From the NCBI GenBank assembly GCA_031253835.1, contig JAIRVP010000079.1:1-64000 (forward strand): a DNA stretch of 64,000 nucleotides. Reading direction: 5' to 3'. This DNA is from Burkholderia sp. GTDB taxonomy: Bacteria > Pseudomonadota > Gammaproteobacteria > Burkholderiales > Burkholderiaceae. The position numbers and the translations under genes are program-made. Shown piece by piece: positions 52,151-60,234 of this stretch (its first letter is position 1; each line of letters starts with the position of its first letter). The notes under the pieces were generated by a model. That model saw only the letters and a list, made by a program, of their open reading frames with translations, did no database searches and had not been told where the DNA came from.

Positions 52151-53610
52151 CGCTGCGTTTTCTCGATGGCGGGTTTCAGGAAGGCCGACGCGGTGCGCGC
52201 GTCGTCGCCGAAGTGCGGTGCGTCGGGTTCGTTGTCGGGATTGATCGTCGTGCGGGTCGGATCCCAGCGGATCGCGAAGCAGATCGCGCTTGCGATGCAC
52301 GGCACGATCGCAAGGATCAGGAACGTGTGTTCGAGGCCGTAGCGTGCGCGAAACAGCGGAAACACCAGCAGGCCGAGCGCCGCGCCGATCGAGCCGAGCG
52401 CACCGACGATGCCGTTCGCGCCCGCGCGCAGCTCGCCGCGAAACGACAGCGATGACAGGCTCTTGCCGTTCGCGCCGGGGCCGGCCGAGTGAAACAGGAT
52501 GAACAGCGACGGCACGACCACCGACAGCCACAGCGGCATGCGCGCGTGGAACAGCCCGAGCGCGACCAGCATCGCGCAGACTGCCGCGAAGCCGATCGCC
52601 GACGCGCGACGCAGGCCGACGCGGCGGCCGACCGCCGACGACGAGAAGCCGCCGACGATCCCGAACAGGTTGAACACGAGCGCGCCGAGCGTCGCGTAGA
52701 CGAAGTCCTTGCCGAACAGCGCCGCGCTGATCAGCGGCAGGTACCAGCCGATCGCGAAATATTCGATCGACTGGCCGATCTGCACGGTCGCCGCAAGGAT
52801 CGTGCGCGGCAGGTAGACGCCGCGGAAGATCAGCAGCACGTTCGCGAGACCGCGCGTGGCCGGATTGACGACGGGCGTGCGTTCATGCGCGGGCGCGGCG
52901 ACGAACGCCTGCCCGTAGATGCGCGTCATCGCGCGCGCCGCATCGTCGAGCCTTTCCTTGCGCGCGAGCCAGATCGGGCTTTCGACGAGGTACGCGCATT
53001 GCAGCGCGAGGATCGCGACGCCGAACACCGCGGTGGCCGCCACCGAGTAGCGCCAGATCGAATCGCCGACCTGCCACGCATGGAACAGCAGCGCGAGCAG
53101 CAGGTTCAGGCAGACGGCCGTGTACCACATGCCCTGCCAGGTATTGAGCCGGCTCTTCAGGCGGCCCGGCGTGAACTCCGCGAGCATCGCCATCGCGATC
53201 GCGAAGTCGATCCCGTACGCCATCCCGACGAAGAAGCGGCCCGCGAGAATCGCGTTGAAATCCGGCGCGAACACCACCAGCAGCGCGCCGATCACGGACA
53301 GCAGCTTCGCGGCGATCAGCGGCCGCACGCGGCCCCACCGGTCGGCCATCCAGCCGCCGATCGGGTTGAACGCGATCGCGACCCACGATGCGAACGATGT
53401 CATCCACGCGACCTGCGCGGCCGACAGATGCAATTCGTGCGTCATCGGCCCGAGGCCGGCGCTCAATGCCGAGTTGGAAAATGCGTCGAGAAACAGCCCG
53501 CCGAGCGACAGCCACCAGACGAGCCCCGCCCTGCCCGCAATACCGGGGCGCGCGTCGAGAAAGGAGATGACGTCTTCAATGCCATGAAGCTTGACTGCGA
53601 TCGTTTGCAC
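52147..53610 (-). CDS. MFS transporter, sugar-porter type, first gene of the glycerol-type operon
   Basis: A 487-residue, 12-helix importer: GGWMADRWGRVRPLIAAKLL (motif A) and GRFFVGMAYGIDFAIAMAMLAEFTPGRLKSRLNTWQGMWY, the sugar-porter PESPRxL-like region reading VESPIWLARK. It is presumably the uptake system for the substrate of the kinase next door. I choose the GTG at 53610: GGAGG lies six bases upstream, whereas the ATG at 53670 is inside the inverted-repeat leader. Substrate glycerol or a related polyol by context. Confidence 0.88.
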   Translation of the reverse strand: MQTIAVKLHGIEDVISFLDARPGIAGRAGLVWWLSLGGLFLDAFSNSALSAGLGPMTHELHLSAAQVAWMTSFASWVAIAFNPIGGWMADRWGRVRPLIAAKLLSVIGALLVVFAPDFNAILAGRFFVGMAYGIDFAIAMAMLAEFTPGRLKSRLNTWQGMWYTAVCLNLLLALLFHAWQVGDSIWRYSVAATAVFGVAILALQCAYLVESPIWLARKERLDDAARAMTRIYGQAFVAAPAHERTPVVNPATRGLANVLLIFRGVYLPRTILAATVQIGQSIEYFAIGWYLPLISAALFGKDFVYATLGALVFNLFGIVGGFSSSAVGRRVGLRRASAIGFAAVCAMLVALGLFHARMPLWLSVVVPSLFILFHSAGPGANGKSLSSLSFRGELRAGANGIVGALGSIGAALGLLVFPLFRARYGLEHTFLILAIVPCIASAICFAIRWDPTRTTINPDNEPDAPHFGDDARTASAFLKPAIEKTQR

Positions 53611-53631
53611 AATCGGCCTCCGTATATTTTT

Positions 53632-53697
53632 TCTGTAAGAGGCTCGACATTGCAGATGCGATCGACGCAAGGAGAGACCATCTTACAGATAGTCTCT
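53632..53697 (-). promoter_or_regulatory. Inverted-repeat leader of the glycerol-type operon
   Basis: Two nested dyads lie just upstream of the GGAGG/GTG start. TCTGTAAGA (53689-53681) and TCTTACAGA (53640-53632) are perfect nine-base complements 40 bases apart. AGAGAC (53697-53692) and GTCTCT (53678-53673) flank the first arm, so the two stems cannot form together. Arm B is followed by A-rich sequence and GGAGG (53621-53617). Either paired operators for a repressor or an RNA switch would explain this. Confidence 0.5.
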
Positions 53698-53850
53698 TGT
53701 CTAGATCTGCCAGCGCAATTTACGGCGGGCAGCGCGCCTGTGTCAAGCGCGGTCGGTTGTGCGTTGCAGCGAGCGGCGCATCATCGTGCCGCGCAATCGT
53801 TGTGTCCGCAACGTCGTTCGCAAGCGGGCCATGCACCGCGAACGACGCGT

Positions 53851-54567
53851 TTACCACGGCACCGTCCGCCCCAGATAGTCGAGGTATTCGAGCCCCGGCC
53901 GCGCGCGCTTCGCGAGCAGCACGTCGACGAGGCTCGGCACGCTTTCGTCGATGGTCAGGCGCGCATCGGGCCCGCCAAGTTCGGTACGGACCCAGCCGGG
54001 CGCCATCAGTGCCAGCGCACGACGCGTATCGGCCTGGCGCGCCGCGAAGCTGCGCATGAACTGGTTCAGCGCCGCCTTGCTGCCGCGATACACCTCGCGC
54101 ATTCCGCTGACGTTGTTCGCGACGCTGCCCTGCCCCGACGACATCGCGCCGATCAGGCCGTCTTCGGTCACGCGATCCTGCAGCGTCTCGATCACGCGCA
54201 TCGGCGCCAGCGCATTCGTGATCATCACGCGCACGAATTCGTCGGTCGTCACGTCGCCGATCGTTTCGTTCGGATCGTTGGTCGTCCCCGCATTCACGAA
54301 CAGCATGTCGAATTGCCTGCCCGCCAGGCGCTCGCGCAGCGCGGCCAGTTGCGCGGGCTCGCAGATGTCGAGCGTCGCGATGTCGAGCCGGCCGTCGTAC
54401 CGGTCCGCGAGGTCGTGCAGCTTCGTGCGTCCCGATCCTTCGCGCACGGTTCCCGTCACGTGCCAGCCCTTGTTCAGGAAACGCTCCGCCATCGCGAGCC
54501 CCAGGCCGCGCGAGGCCGCGACGAGCAGGATCGTCGGGATGTTTCGATTCGATTCGGTCGATTGCAT
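53851..54567 (-). CDS. Short-chain dehydrogenase/reductase (SDR)
   Basis: A 238-residue NAD(P)-dependent oxidoreductase. The coenzyme loop ILLVAASRGLGLAMAERFLNKGWHVTGTVR (T/G-GxxxGxG variant AASRGLG), NAG in LFVNAGTTND, Ser in MSSGQGS and YRGSK give a complete catalytic set. Basic residues after the second strand (VREGSGRTK) favour NADP. It starts at MQSTESN (54567). It is divergent from a LysR gene 132 bases away, which probably controls it. Substrate unknown. Confidence 0.9.
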   Translation of the reverse strand: MQSTESNRNIPTILLVAASRGLGLAMAERFLNKGWHVTGTVREGSGRTKLHDLADRYDGRLDIATLDICEPAQLAALRERLAGRQFDMLFVNAGTTNDPNETIGDVTTDEFVRVMITNALAPMRVIETLQDRVTEDGLIGAMSSGQGSVANNVSGMREVYRGSKAALNQFMRSFAARQADTRRALALMAPGWVRTELGGPDARLTIDESVPSLVDVLLAKRARPGLEYLDYLGRTVPW

Positions 54568-54699
54568 GGTGTCCGCCTTGGCCGGGTTGCGAGATGCGCC
54601 CACTATAGGCGCGCATCAAGACAGGCGCCAGACGCACCGGATGCAATCCATCGTTGCACCCGACGCCATGTCAGTCGCACACAAGCGTATCCTGTCCGC

Positions 54700-55686
54700 A
54701 TGGAAGACATCGACCTGAACCTCGTCACGGCGCTCGACGCGCTGCTGTCGGAAAGCAGCGTGACCGGCGCCGCGCGCCGCCTGGGCCTGAGCACGTCCGC
54801 GATGAGCCGCACGCTCACGCGGCTGCGGATCGCCACCGGCGATCAGCTGCTCGTGCGCGCCGGGCGCAAGCTCGTGCCGACGCCGCACGCGGCCGCGTTG
54901 CGCGATCGCGTGCATGCGATCGCGAGCGACGCGCGCGCCGTGCTGCGGCCGGCCACGGCCGACGTCGACATGGCGACGCTCACGGCGACGTTCACCATTC
55001 GCGCGGCCGCATCGTTCATGGAAATGCTGTCCGGCCCGGTGGTCGCCGCGCTCGACGACGTCGCGCCGCACGTGCGCATCCGCTTCGTGGCGAAGCCCGA
55101 CCGCGATCCCCAAGCGCTGCGCGACGGCACGGTCGACCTCGAAATCGGCAAGCGCGGCGACGATGCGCCCGAGCTGCAAACGCGCATGCTCTTTCACGAC
55201 TGGCACGTCGCGGTCGCACGCGCCGGGCACCCGCTGTTCGCGTCGGCCAGGATCACGCCGGCGCGCTACGCGGCCTGCCGTCACGTCATCTCGGCCCAGC
55301 TCGGCGATTTCGGCGGGCCGGCCGACGATTCGACCGATCGAGCCGGCCCGGGCCAGCCCGTGCATGTCGTGGTTCCCGGCTACCCCGACGCGATGCGCGT
55401 CGCGGCCAGCACCGACCTGATCGCGCTGGTGCCGCGCTCGAGCCTCGGCAACGCATTCACGCCCGGACTCATGGAAGCCCTCGGACTGCGCAGCTTCGAA
55501 ATCCCGGTCCGCCTGCCCGCGATCCTCGTGTCCGCGCTGTGGCATCCGCGCATGCACGGCGACCCTGTCCATCGCCGCCTGCGCGACGCGGTCATCGACG
55601 TCTGCCAGCGTGCGTACCCGAATTCCCGCCCGCCGCGCGTAACGACGACGCGCAGCACCGGCACCGGCACACGCAAGGCCGGCTGA
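54700..55686 (+). CDS. LysR-type regulator, divergent from an SDR gene
   Basis: A 328-residue LysR of the NodD/PcpR-like group beginning MEDIDLNLVTALDALLSESSVTGAARRLGLSTSAMSRTLTRLRIATGDQLLVR, with an effector domain containing LEIGKRGDDAPELQTRMLFHDWHVAVARAGHPL. No strong ribosome site is visible before 54700, but the sequence from there is canonical. Shared 132-base upstream region with the SDR gene marks that as its likely target. Confidence 0.9.
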   Translation: MEDIDLNLVTALDALLSESSVTGAARRLGLSTSAMSRTLTRLRIATGDQLLVRAGRKLVPTPHAAALRDRVHAIASDARAVLRPATADVDMATLTATFTIRAAASFMEMLSGPVVAALDDVAPHVRIRFVAKPDRDPQALRDGTVDLEIGKRGDDAPELQTRMLFHDWHVAVARAGHPLFASARITPARYAACRHVISAQLGDFGGPADDSTDRAGPGQPVHVVVPGYPDAMRVAASTDLIALVPRSSLGNAFTPGLMEALGLRSFEIPVRLPAILVSALWHPRMHGDPVHRRLRDAVIDVCQRAYPNSRPPRVTTTRSTGTGTRKAG

Positions 55687-55696
55687 GACGCGCGAC

Positions 55697-56434
55697 TCAA
55701 ACCAGCCGGCCGCCGCCGTCGATGTGCAGGATTTCGCCATTCATGAAGCCGTTGCCGAGCAGGAACGCGATCGCCTCGCCCACCTCGTCCGCGCGGCCGA
55801 CGCGCCCGCCCGGCAACGTGGATGCGGCGCCCGCAAGAATCGCGTCGCGCGCTTCCGGGCCGAACGCGTCGTAAAGCGGCGTCTCGACGAATCCGGGCGC
55901 GACGACGTTGACGCGAATCGGCTTCAGCTCCAGCGCGAGCGACTGCGCGAGCGCCTCGACGCCGCGCACGGCAGCGGCAATGACGGACGCGCCTTGCGCG
56001 GCCGGACGATCGGACAATTGCCCGCCGGTCAGCACGATCGAGCCGTTCGCGGGCATCAGCGGCAACGCGGCGCGGATCGCGTAGACCGGCCCGGCGATGC
56101 GCTCGTGCAGCGCGGCGAGCAGGTGATCGGGATCGGTCTCGTCCAGCTTGCCGGCGATGAACTGACCGGCCGTGACGACCAGGTGATCGACGCGCGCCAG
56201 CGTGTCGAATACGGCCTGCACCGCGTGCCGGTCCGCGATGTCGGCCACGGCGATGCCCGCGCCGCCGATCGCTTGCGCAGCGGCTTCGAGCTTCGCGCGG
56301 GTTCGCCCGACCAGCGTGACGCCGGCGCCCCGCGCCTTCGCGGCGTTCGCAGCCGCAAGGCCGATTCCGGAGCTCCCGCCGAAAATCACGACGTGTGCGC
56401 CATCCAGCGCCGAGAATTGCGTTGTCTCGTTCAT
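55697..56434 (-). CDS. SDR-fold protein lacking the catalytic Tyr and Lys
   Basis: A 245-residue SDR with an intact coenzyme loop (HVVIFGGSSGIGLAAANAAKARGAGVTLVGRTRAKLE) and a C-terminal NVVAPGFVETPLYDAF and ILHIDGGGRLV. Where active SDRs have Ser-x12-Tyr-x3-Lys, it reads LTGGQLSDRPAAQGAS then VIAAAVRGVEAL, so Tyr and Lys are both absent. It may bind NAD(P) without classic catalysis or use another mechanism. It is divergent from a LysR gene, with about 100 bases between. Confidence 0.88.
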   Translation of the reverse strand: MNETTQFSALDGAHVVIFGGSSGIGLAAANAAKARGAGVTLVGRTRAKLEAAAQAIGGAGIAVADIADRHAVQAVFDTLARVDHLVVTAGQFIAGKLDETDPDHLLAALHERIAGPVYAIRAALPLMPANGSIVLTGGQLSDRPAAQGASVIAAAVRGVEALAQSLALELKPIRVNVVAPGFVETPLYDAFGPEARDAILAGAASTLPGGRVGRADEVGEAIAFLLGNGFMNGEILHIDGGGRLV

Positions 56435-56537
56435 GTCGACTCCTCATCAAGGATTGAAGGTTCGCGAACGTTAGGTCATTCCCGCTTGCACAGGAACGTG
56501 GGAGACTTGCATAGGATTCATGCCATAAAGGAATGAG

Positions 56538-57485
56538 ATGGATGCATTGCGTTCCATGCGCGTGTTCGTCCGCGCGATCGAGCTGGGCAATTTCTCGGCG
56601 GTCGCGCGCGAGGAAGGCACCGGCCAGCCGACGATCAGCAAGATCGTCGCCGCGTTCGAACAGGCACTGGGCGTGCGCCTGCTCGAACGCTCGACGACAA
56701 GCCTCGCGCCGACCGACGAAGGCCGCCGGTTCTACGACCGCTGCAAGCGCGTGCTCGACGAATACGAAGGCGCGGTGGCCGAGGTGCGCGGGCAAACGCT
56801 GCGGCCGGTCGGCAAGCTGGTCGTCAATGCGCCGCTCGGGCTCGGCGAGCTGAGGCTGAATGCGCTCATGCTCGAATTCCTTGCCGCGTGGCCGGAGATC
56901 GACGTCGAACTGCACCTGACCGATCGCGTGATCGACCTGGTCGAGGAAGGCGTCGACGTCGCGATTCGCCTCGGCAACGTGCTGCCGCCGGATGCCGTCG
57001 CGCGCCACATCGCGTCGTCGCCGCGCCTGCTGGTGGCCACGCCCGCGTACGTCGCGCAGGCACCGAGGATCCGCCGCCCGGAAGACCTGGCGAAGCACGC
57101 GTATGTCGGGTACGCCCGTACGGACATCATCGGGAGCGAACTGCAATTTGCGCGCGGCGACGAGACGGTCGCCGTTCCGGTACGCGGCCGGTATCGCGTC
57201 AACAGCTCGATCGCGCTGCGCGAATGCTTCCTGGCCGGGCACGCGGTCGGCAGCGCGCCGGCATGGCTCGTCCAGGACCTGATCGACGCCGGGCAGCTCG
57301 TCCGGCTGCTGCCGAAGTGGGACATGCTGCCGCCGCACGCGCTGCATCTCGTCTACGCGTCGCGCCGCCATCTGCCGCTCAGGACCCGCACGTTCCTGCA
57401 ATTCATGACCGAGCGGATTCCCGCATTGCCCGGCTTCCGCGCGACCGCGACGCCAACCGCGATCCCCCCGCGGCCAACCCGCTGA
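56538..57485 (+). CDS. LysR-type regulator, divergent from the atypical SDR gene
   Basis: A 315-residue LysR of the CrgA-like group: MDALRSMRVFVRAIELGNFSAVAREEGTGQPTISKIVAAFEQALGVRLLERSTTSLAPTDEG, then LVVNAPLGLGELRLNALMLEFLAAWPEIDVELHLTDRVIDLVEEGVDVAIRLG. The divergent SDR-fold gene is its likely target. The last 15 residues are a Pro/Thr/Arg tail. Confidence 0.9.
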   Translation: MDALRSMRVFVRAIELGNFSAVAREEGTGQPTISKIVAAFEQALGVRLLERSTTSLAPTDEGRRFYDRCKRVLDEYEGAVAEVRGQTLRPVGKLVVNAPLGLGELRLNALMLEFLAAWPEIDVELHLTDRVIDLVEEGVDVAIRLGNVLPPDAVARHIASSPRLLVATPAYVAQAPRIRRPEDLAKHAYVGYARTDIIGSELQFARGDETVAVPVRGRYRVNSSIALRECFLAGHAVGSAPAWLVQDLIDAGQLVRLLPKWDMLPPHALHLVYASRRHLPLRTRTFLQFMTERIPALPGFRATATPTAIPPRPTR

Positions 57486-57611
57486 CGGCCGGCACCGATC
57501 CGTCCCCTTTCTTCGATCGGCCGAATCCCCATTATTGCGGCTCGGGCCGGCGGCGCCGGCGGGCCCTTCGGCTAAAATGCCGCACTTTCCACCTTGTCCG
57601 GCCCGCTCGCC

Positions 57612-59000
57612 ATGCAACCCGCCTCCTCCGCCCAACCCGCCGCCCACGGCGCCGACGCCGCTGAATCGGCCCGCGACCTCGTCTACGGCCCGAACGACCG
57701 GCCGGCGCCGATGGTCGCCTTCGTCGCCGCGCTGCAGCACCTGCTGGCGATCATCGTGCCGATCGTCACGCCCGGCCTGCTGATCTGCCAGGCGCTCGGC
57801 GTATCCAGCCGCGATACGACCCTGATCGTGTCGATGTCGCTGGTGATTTCCGGTATCGCCACCTTCGTCCAGTGCAAGCGCTTCGGCCCGCTGGGCGCGG
57901 GCCTGCTGATCGTCCAGGGCACCAGCTTCAACTTCGTCGGCCCGCTGATCGCCGGCGGCAGCCTGATGGTCAAGCAAGGCACGCCGGTCGAGACCGTGAT
58001 GGCCGCGATCTTCGGCGTCGTGATCGCCGGGTCGTTCGTCGAGATGGGCGTGTCGCGCATCCTGCCGTTCGTGAAGCGCCTGATCACGCCGCTCGTCACC
58101 GGCATCGTCGTGCTGCTGATCGGCCTCACGCTGATCAAGGTCGGCCTCATCAGCATGGGCGGCGGCTACGGCGCGATGGCCAAGGGCACGTTCGCGAGCG
58201 CGGAGAACCTGACGCTGTCGGGGCTCGTGCTCGGCACGATCATCCTGCTGAACCGCGTGCCGGTCGTCTGGGTGCGCAGCACCGCGCTCGTCATCGCGCT
58301 CGTGATCGGCTACCTCGCGGCCGCATTCCTCGGCCGCCTCGACTTCACCGGCATGCGCCAGGCGGCGCTGTTCCAGGTGCCGACGCCGCTGCACTTCGGC
58401 ATCGGCTTCTCGTGGTCGCTGTTCGTGCCGATGCTGATCATCTACCTCGTCACGTCGCTCGAGGCGATCGGTGACGTCACGGCCACCAGCAAGATCTCGA
58501 ACGAGCCGGTCGAAGGGCCGGTGTGGATGCAACGCATCAAGGGCGGCGTGCTCGTCAACGGCGCGAACTCGCTGCTGGCCGGCGTGTTCAACACGTTCCC
58601 GAGCTCGGTGTTCGCGCAGAACAACGGCGTGATCCAGATCACCGGCGTCGCGAGCCGCTACGTCGGCATCTGGATCGCCGGGATGCTCGTGGTGCTCGGC
58701 CTGTTCCCGGTCGTCGCCGGCGTGCTGCAGGCCGTGCCGGAGCCCGTGCTCGGCGGTGCGGCGATGGTGATGTTCGGCGCGGTGGCCGCGTCGGGCATCA
58801 ACATCCTCGCGGGCGTCCAGCTCGATCGTCGTGCACTGCTGATCATCGCGGTGTCGCTGGCGCTTGGCCTCGGCGTGTCGCAGGTGCCGGACATCCTCAA
58901 CAGCCTGCCGCACGCGCTGAAGAACGTGCTGGAATCGGGTGTGGCCACGGGCGGCATCTGCGCGCTCGTGATGAACTGGTTCCTGCCGGAAAAGAAGTAA
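57612..59000 (+). CDS. NCS2 purine permease (xanthine/uric acid type)
   Basis: A 462-residue, about 14-helix proton symporter of the XanQ/UacT group. The key motifs are the TM1 His (AALQHLLAIIVPIVTPGLLICQALG), the TM8 Glu in VTSLEAIGDVTATSKISNEP and the NCS2 signature region QNNGVIQITGVASRYVG. These favour xanthine or urate over uracil. The ATG at 57612 follows no clear ribosome site; a TTG 18 bases earlier is possible. A long hairpin ends the transcript at 59014-59053. Confidence 0.92.
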   Translation: MQPASSAQPAAHGADAAESARDLVYGPNDRPAPMVAFVAALQHLLAIIVPIVTPGLLICQALGVSSRDTTLIVSMSLVISGIATFVQCKRFGPLGAGLLIVQGTSFNFVGPLIAGGSLMVKQGTPVETVMAAIFGVVIAGSFVEMGVSRILPFVKRLITPLVTGIVVLLIGLTLIKVGLISMGGGYGAMAKGTFASAENLTLSGLVLGTIILLNRVPVVWVRSTALVIALVIGYLAAAFLGRLDFTGMRQAALFQVPTPLHFGIGFSWSLFVPMLIIYLVTSLEAIGDVTATSKISNEPVEGPVWMQRIKGGVLVNGANSLLAGVFNTFPSSVFAQNNGVIQITGVASRYVGIWIAGMLVVLGLFPVVAGVLQAVPEPVLGGAAMVMFGAVAASGINILAGVQLDRRALLIIAVSLALGLGVSQVPDILNSLPHALKNVLESGVATGGICALVMNWFLPEKK

Positions 59001-59013
59001 CCCGAAGTACCGA

Positions 59014-59053
59014 ACGACGCGCGGCGTGCCTGTCAGGCCGCGCCGCGCGTCGT
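59014..59053 (+). terminator. Long hairpin after the purine permease
   Basis: ACGACGCGCGGCG (59014-59026) pairs perfectly with CGCCGCGCGTCGT (59041-59053), a 13-pair stem. A second palindrome, CGAAGGCGCCTTCG, follows at about 59056-59069. No U-run, but the stem strength supports termination. Confidence 0.55.
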
Positions 59054-59168
59054 GCCGAAGGCGCCTTCGTGCAGGCAACGCGATCTGCACCCCGTCTCAT
59101 GCCTTTTACATGTGACGGTGTCGACCACGCATCCGCGGTGATCAATCGTCAAACCCGGTCAGGCCGCC

Positions 59169-59197
59169 TTGGCCGATCGATTTGTGCTGGTTAGAAT
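59169..59197 (+). promoter_or_regulatory. Predicted leaderless promoter of the Nudix gene
   Basis: TTGGCC (59169-59174), exactly 17 bases, TAGAAT (59192-59197). The expected start point coincides with the ATG at 59204, and no ribosome-binding sequence precedes that ATG. Confidence 0.5.
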
Positions 59198-59203
59198 CAC
59201 TGC

Positions 59204-59629
59204 ATGTCCCAAGCCCCCGCCCCCACCTCCACCCCCGAGGCGAGCGTCGTCCCGATCAAGGAACGCGCGACCGTCGTCTGCTATCGCGATGAGCAGGTGT
59301 TGCTCGTCGCGCGCGCGGCATCGCGCTGGGCCCTGCCCGGCGGCACGATCAAGCGCGGAGAAACGCCGCTCGAAGCCGCGCATCGCGAGTTGTGCGAAGA
59401 AACCGGCATCACCGGCCAGGATCTGACGTACTCGATGCAGTTCACCGGGCTCGCGAAGGTCCATCACGTGTTCTTCGCGGAAGTCGGCCCGGACCAGACG
59501 CCGCAAGCGAACAACGAGATCGAGAAATGCAAGTGGTTTCCGATCGACAGCGTCGACGGATTGCGCGCGAGTATCCCGACGAAGCGAATCGTCGAACTCG
59601 TCTACGACCACGAAATCCGCAAGGCGTAG
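59204..59629 (+). CDS. Nudix hydrolase
   Basis: A 141-residue nucleoside-diphosphate-X hydrolase. The Nudix box is complete (GGTIKRGETPLEAAHRELCEETGI, about residues 46-69, with the REL-EE metal ligands). The flanks (ERATVVCYRDEQVLLVARAASRWALPGG) resemble small ADP-ribose or oxidised-nucleotide pyrophosphatases. The mRNA appears leaderless. Substrate unknown. Confidence 0.92.
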   Translation: MSQAPAPTSTPEASVVPIKERATVVCYRDEQVLLVARAASRWALPGGTIKRGETPLEAAHRELCEETGITGQDLTYSMQFTGLAKVHHVFFAEVGPDQTPQANNEIEKCKWFPIDSVDGLRASIPTKRIVELVYDHEIRKA

Positions 59630-59690
59630 CGCATGCACGAGCCGTCGGCCGGCTCGCGTCGATTTTCGCGGATCAGCCGCGCGCGAACGC

Positions 59691-59903
59691 TCAGTGCGCG
59701 CGCTGTCTTCGCAATTCGCGCGTGGAATAAACGACGAGGAAGATGCCGAGCATCGCGGCGCCGGACGCCATGAAGTCGTTTGCGCTTCCCGCGCTGTGCA
59801 GCGACGCCGGGAAGATGCCGAGACTCAATCCTGCACCAGCAAGAAGCAATCCTGCTGCTACGCCCCAGATCGGTCCGATGGTCTTGTCGATTTTATTTTT
59901 CAT
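59691..59903 (-). CDS. Small two-helix membrane protein
   Basis: A 70-residue protein starting MKNKIDKTIGPIWGVAAG, with two hydrophobic segments (about residues 12-30 and 45-62) and a basic C-terminus (RELRRQRAH). No family recognised. It converges on the Nudix gene. The ATG at 59903 is followed by a sensible membrane topology; the longer in-frame start at 59975 adds a stretch that looks non-coding. Confidence 0.6.
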   Translation of the reverse strand: MKNKIDKTIGPIWGVAAGLLLAGAGLSLGIFPASLHSAGSANDFMASGAAMLGIFLVVYSTRELRRQRAH

Positions 59904-60107
59904 ACAGCACCCGTCTACAGTCAGTACCTGAACGGTATCGGCAAAAGGCGCCGCGTCTACCCTCAGTGAATCCACTATAGCCGGGAAATAATTCGCAGAC
60001 TTCTAGTGCTTTTCCGGATCAAGTTTGCCCGTTCATGGCCGTCGCGCGGCGTCGGTCCGCGACGCAAGCACGCCATCTGAAGCAGGTCGAATCGCGAGAA
60101 AACGGGA

Positions 60108-60203
60108 TGGCGGAAGGCAGCAGGAGTCGAACCTACCCGGGAGTGTCTGACACCCCCAACTGGATTTGAAGTCCAGCCGTACCACCGGATACGAATGCCT
60201 TCC
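60108..60203 (-). tRNA. selC: tRNA-Sec (UCA anticodon)
   Basis: The 96-base sequence, with the CCA end encoded, matches the E. coli selC pattern: an eight-pair acceptor GGAAGGCA/TGCCTTCC, a GGCTGGACTTCAAATCCAG anticodon arm with TCA, a long extra arm and the GGTTCGACTCC T-arm. It carries selenocysteine to UGA codons via SelA and SelB. It lies 31 bases downstream of selB on the same strand and could be cut from the selA-selB transcript. Confidence 0.97.
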
Positions 60204-60234
60204 GCGGGGAAAAGAACCGAAGAACAACGAGCGC

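Noticed and set aside
49121..52342. 1073-codon open frame opposite glpD/glpK
   Set aside because: It spans the junction of two real genes on the other strand and has the Arg/Ala/His composition of a GC-rich shadow frame.
55380..59090. 1236-codon open frame across the SDR, LysR and permease genes
   Set aside because: It runs antisense through several well-supported genes, with a low-complexity His/Arg/Ala composition; not coding.
60108..60203. tRNA-Sec as an integration site for a genomic island
   Set aside because: No direct repeat of the tRNA end and no integrase gene are seen in the adjacent sequence within the window.
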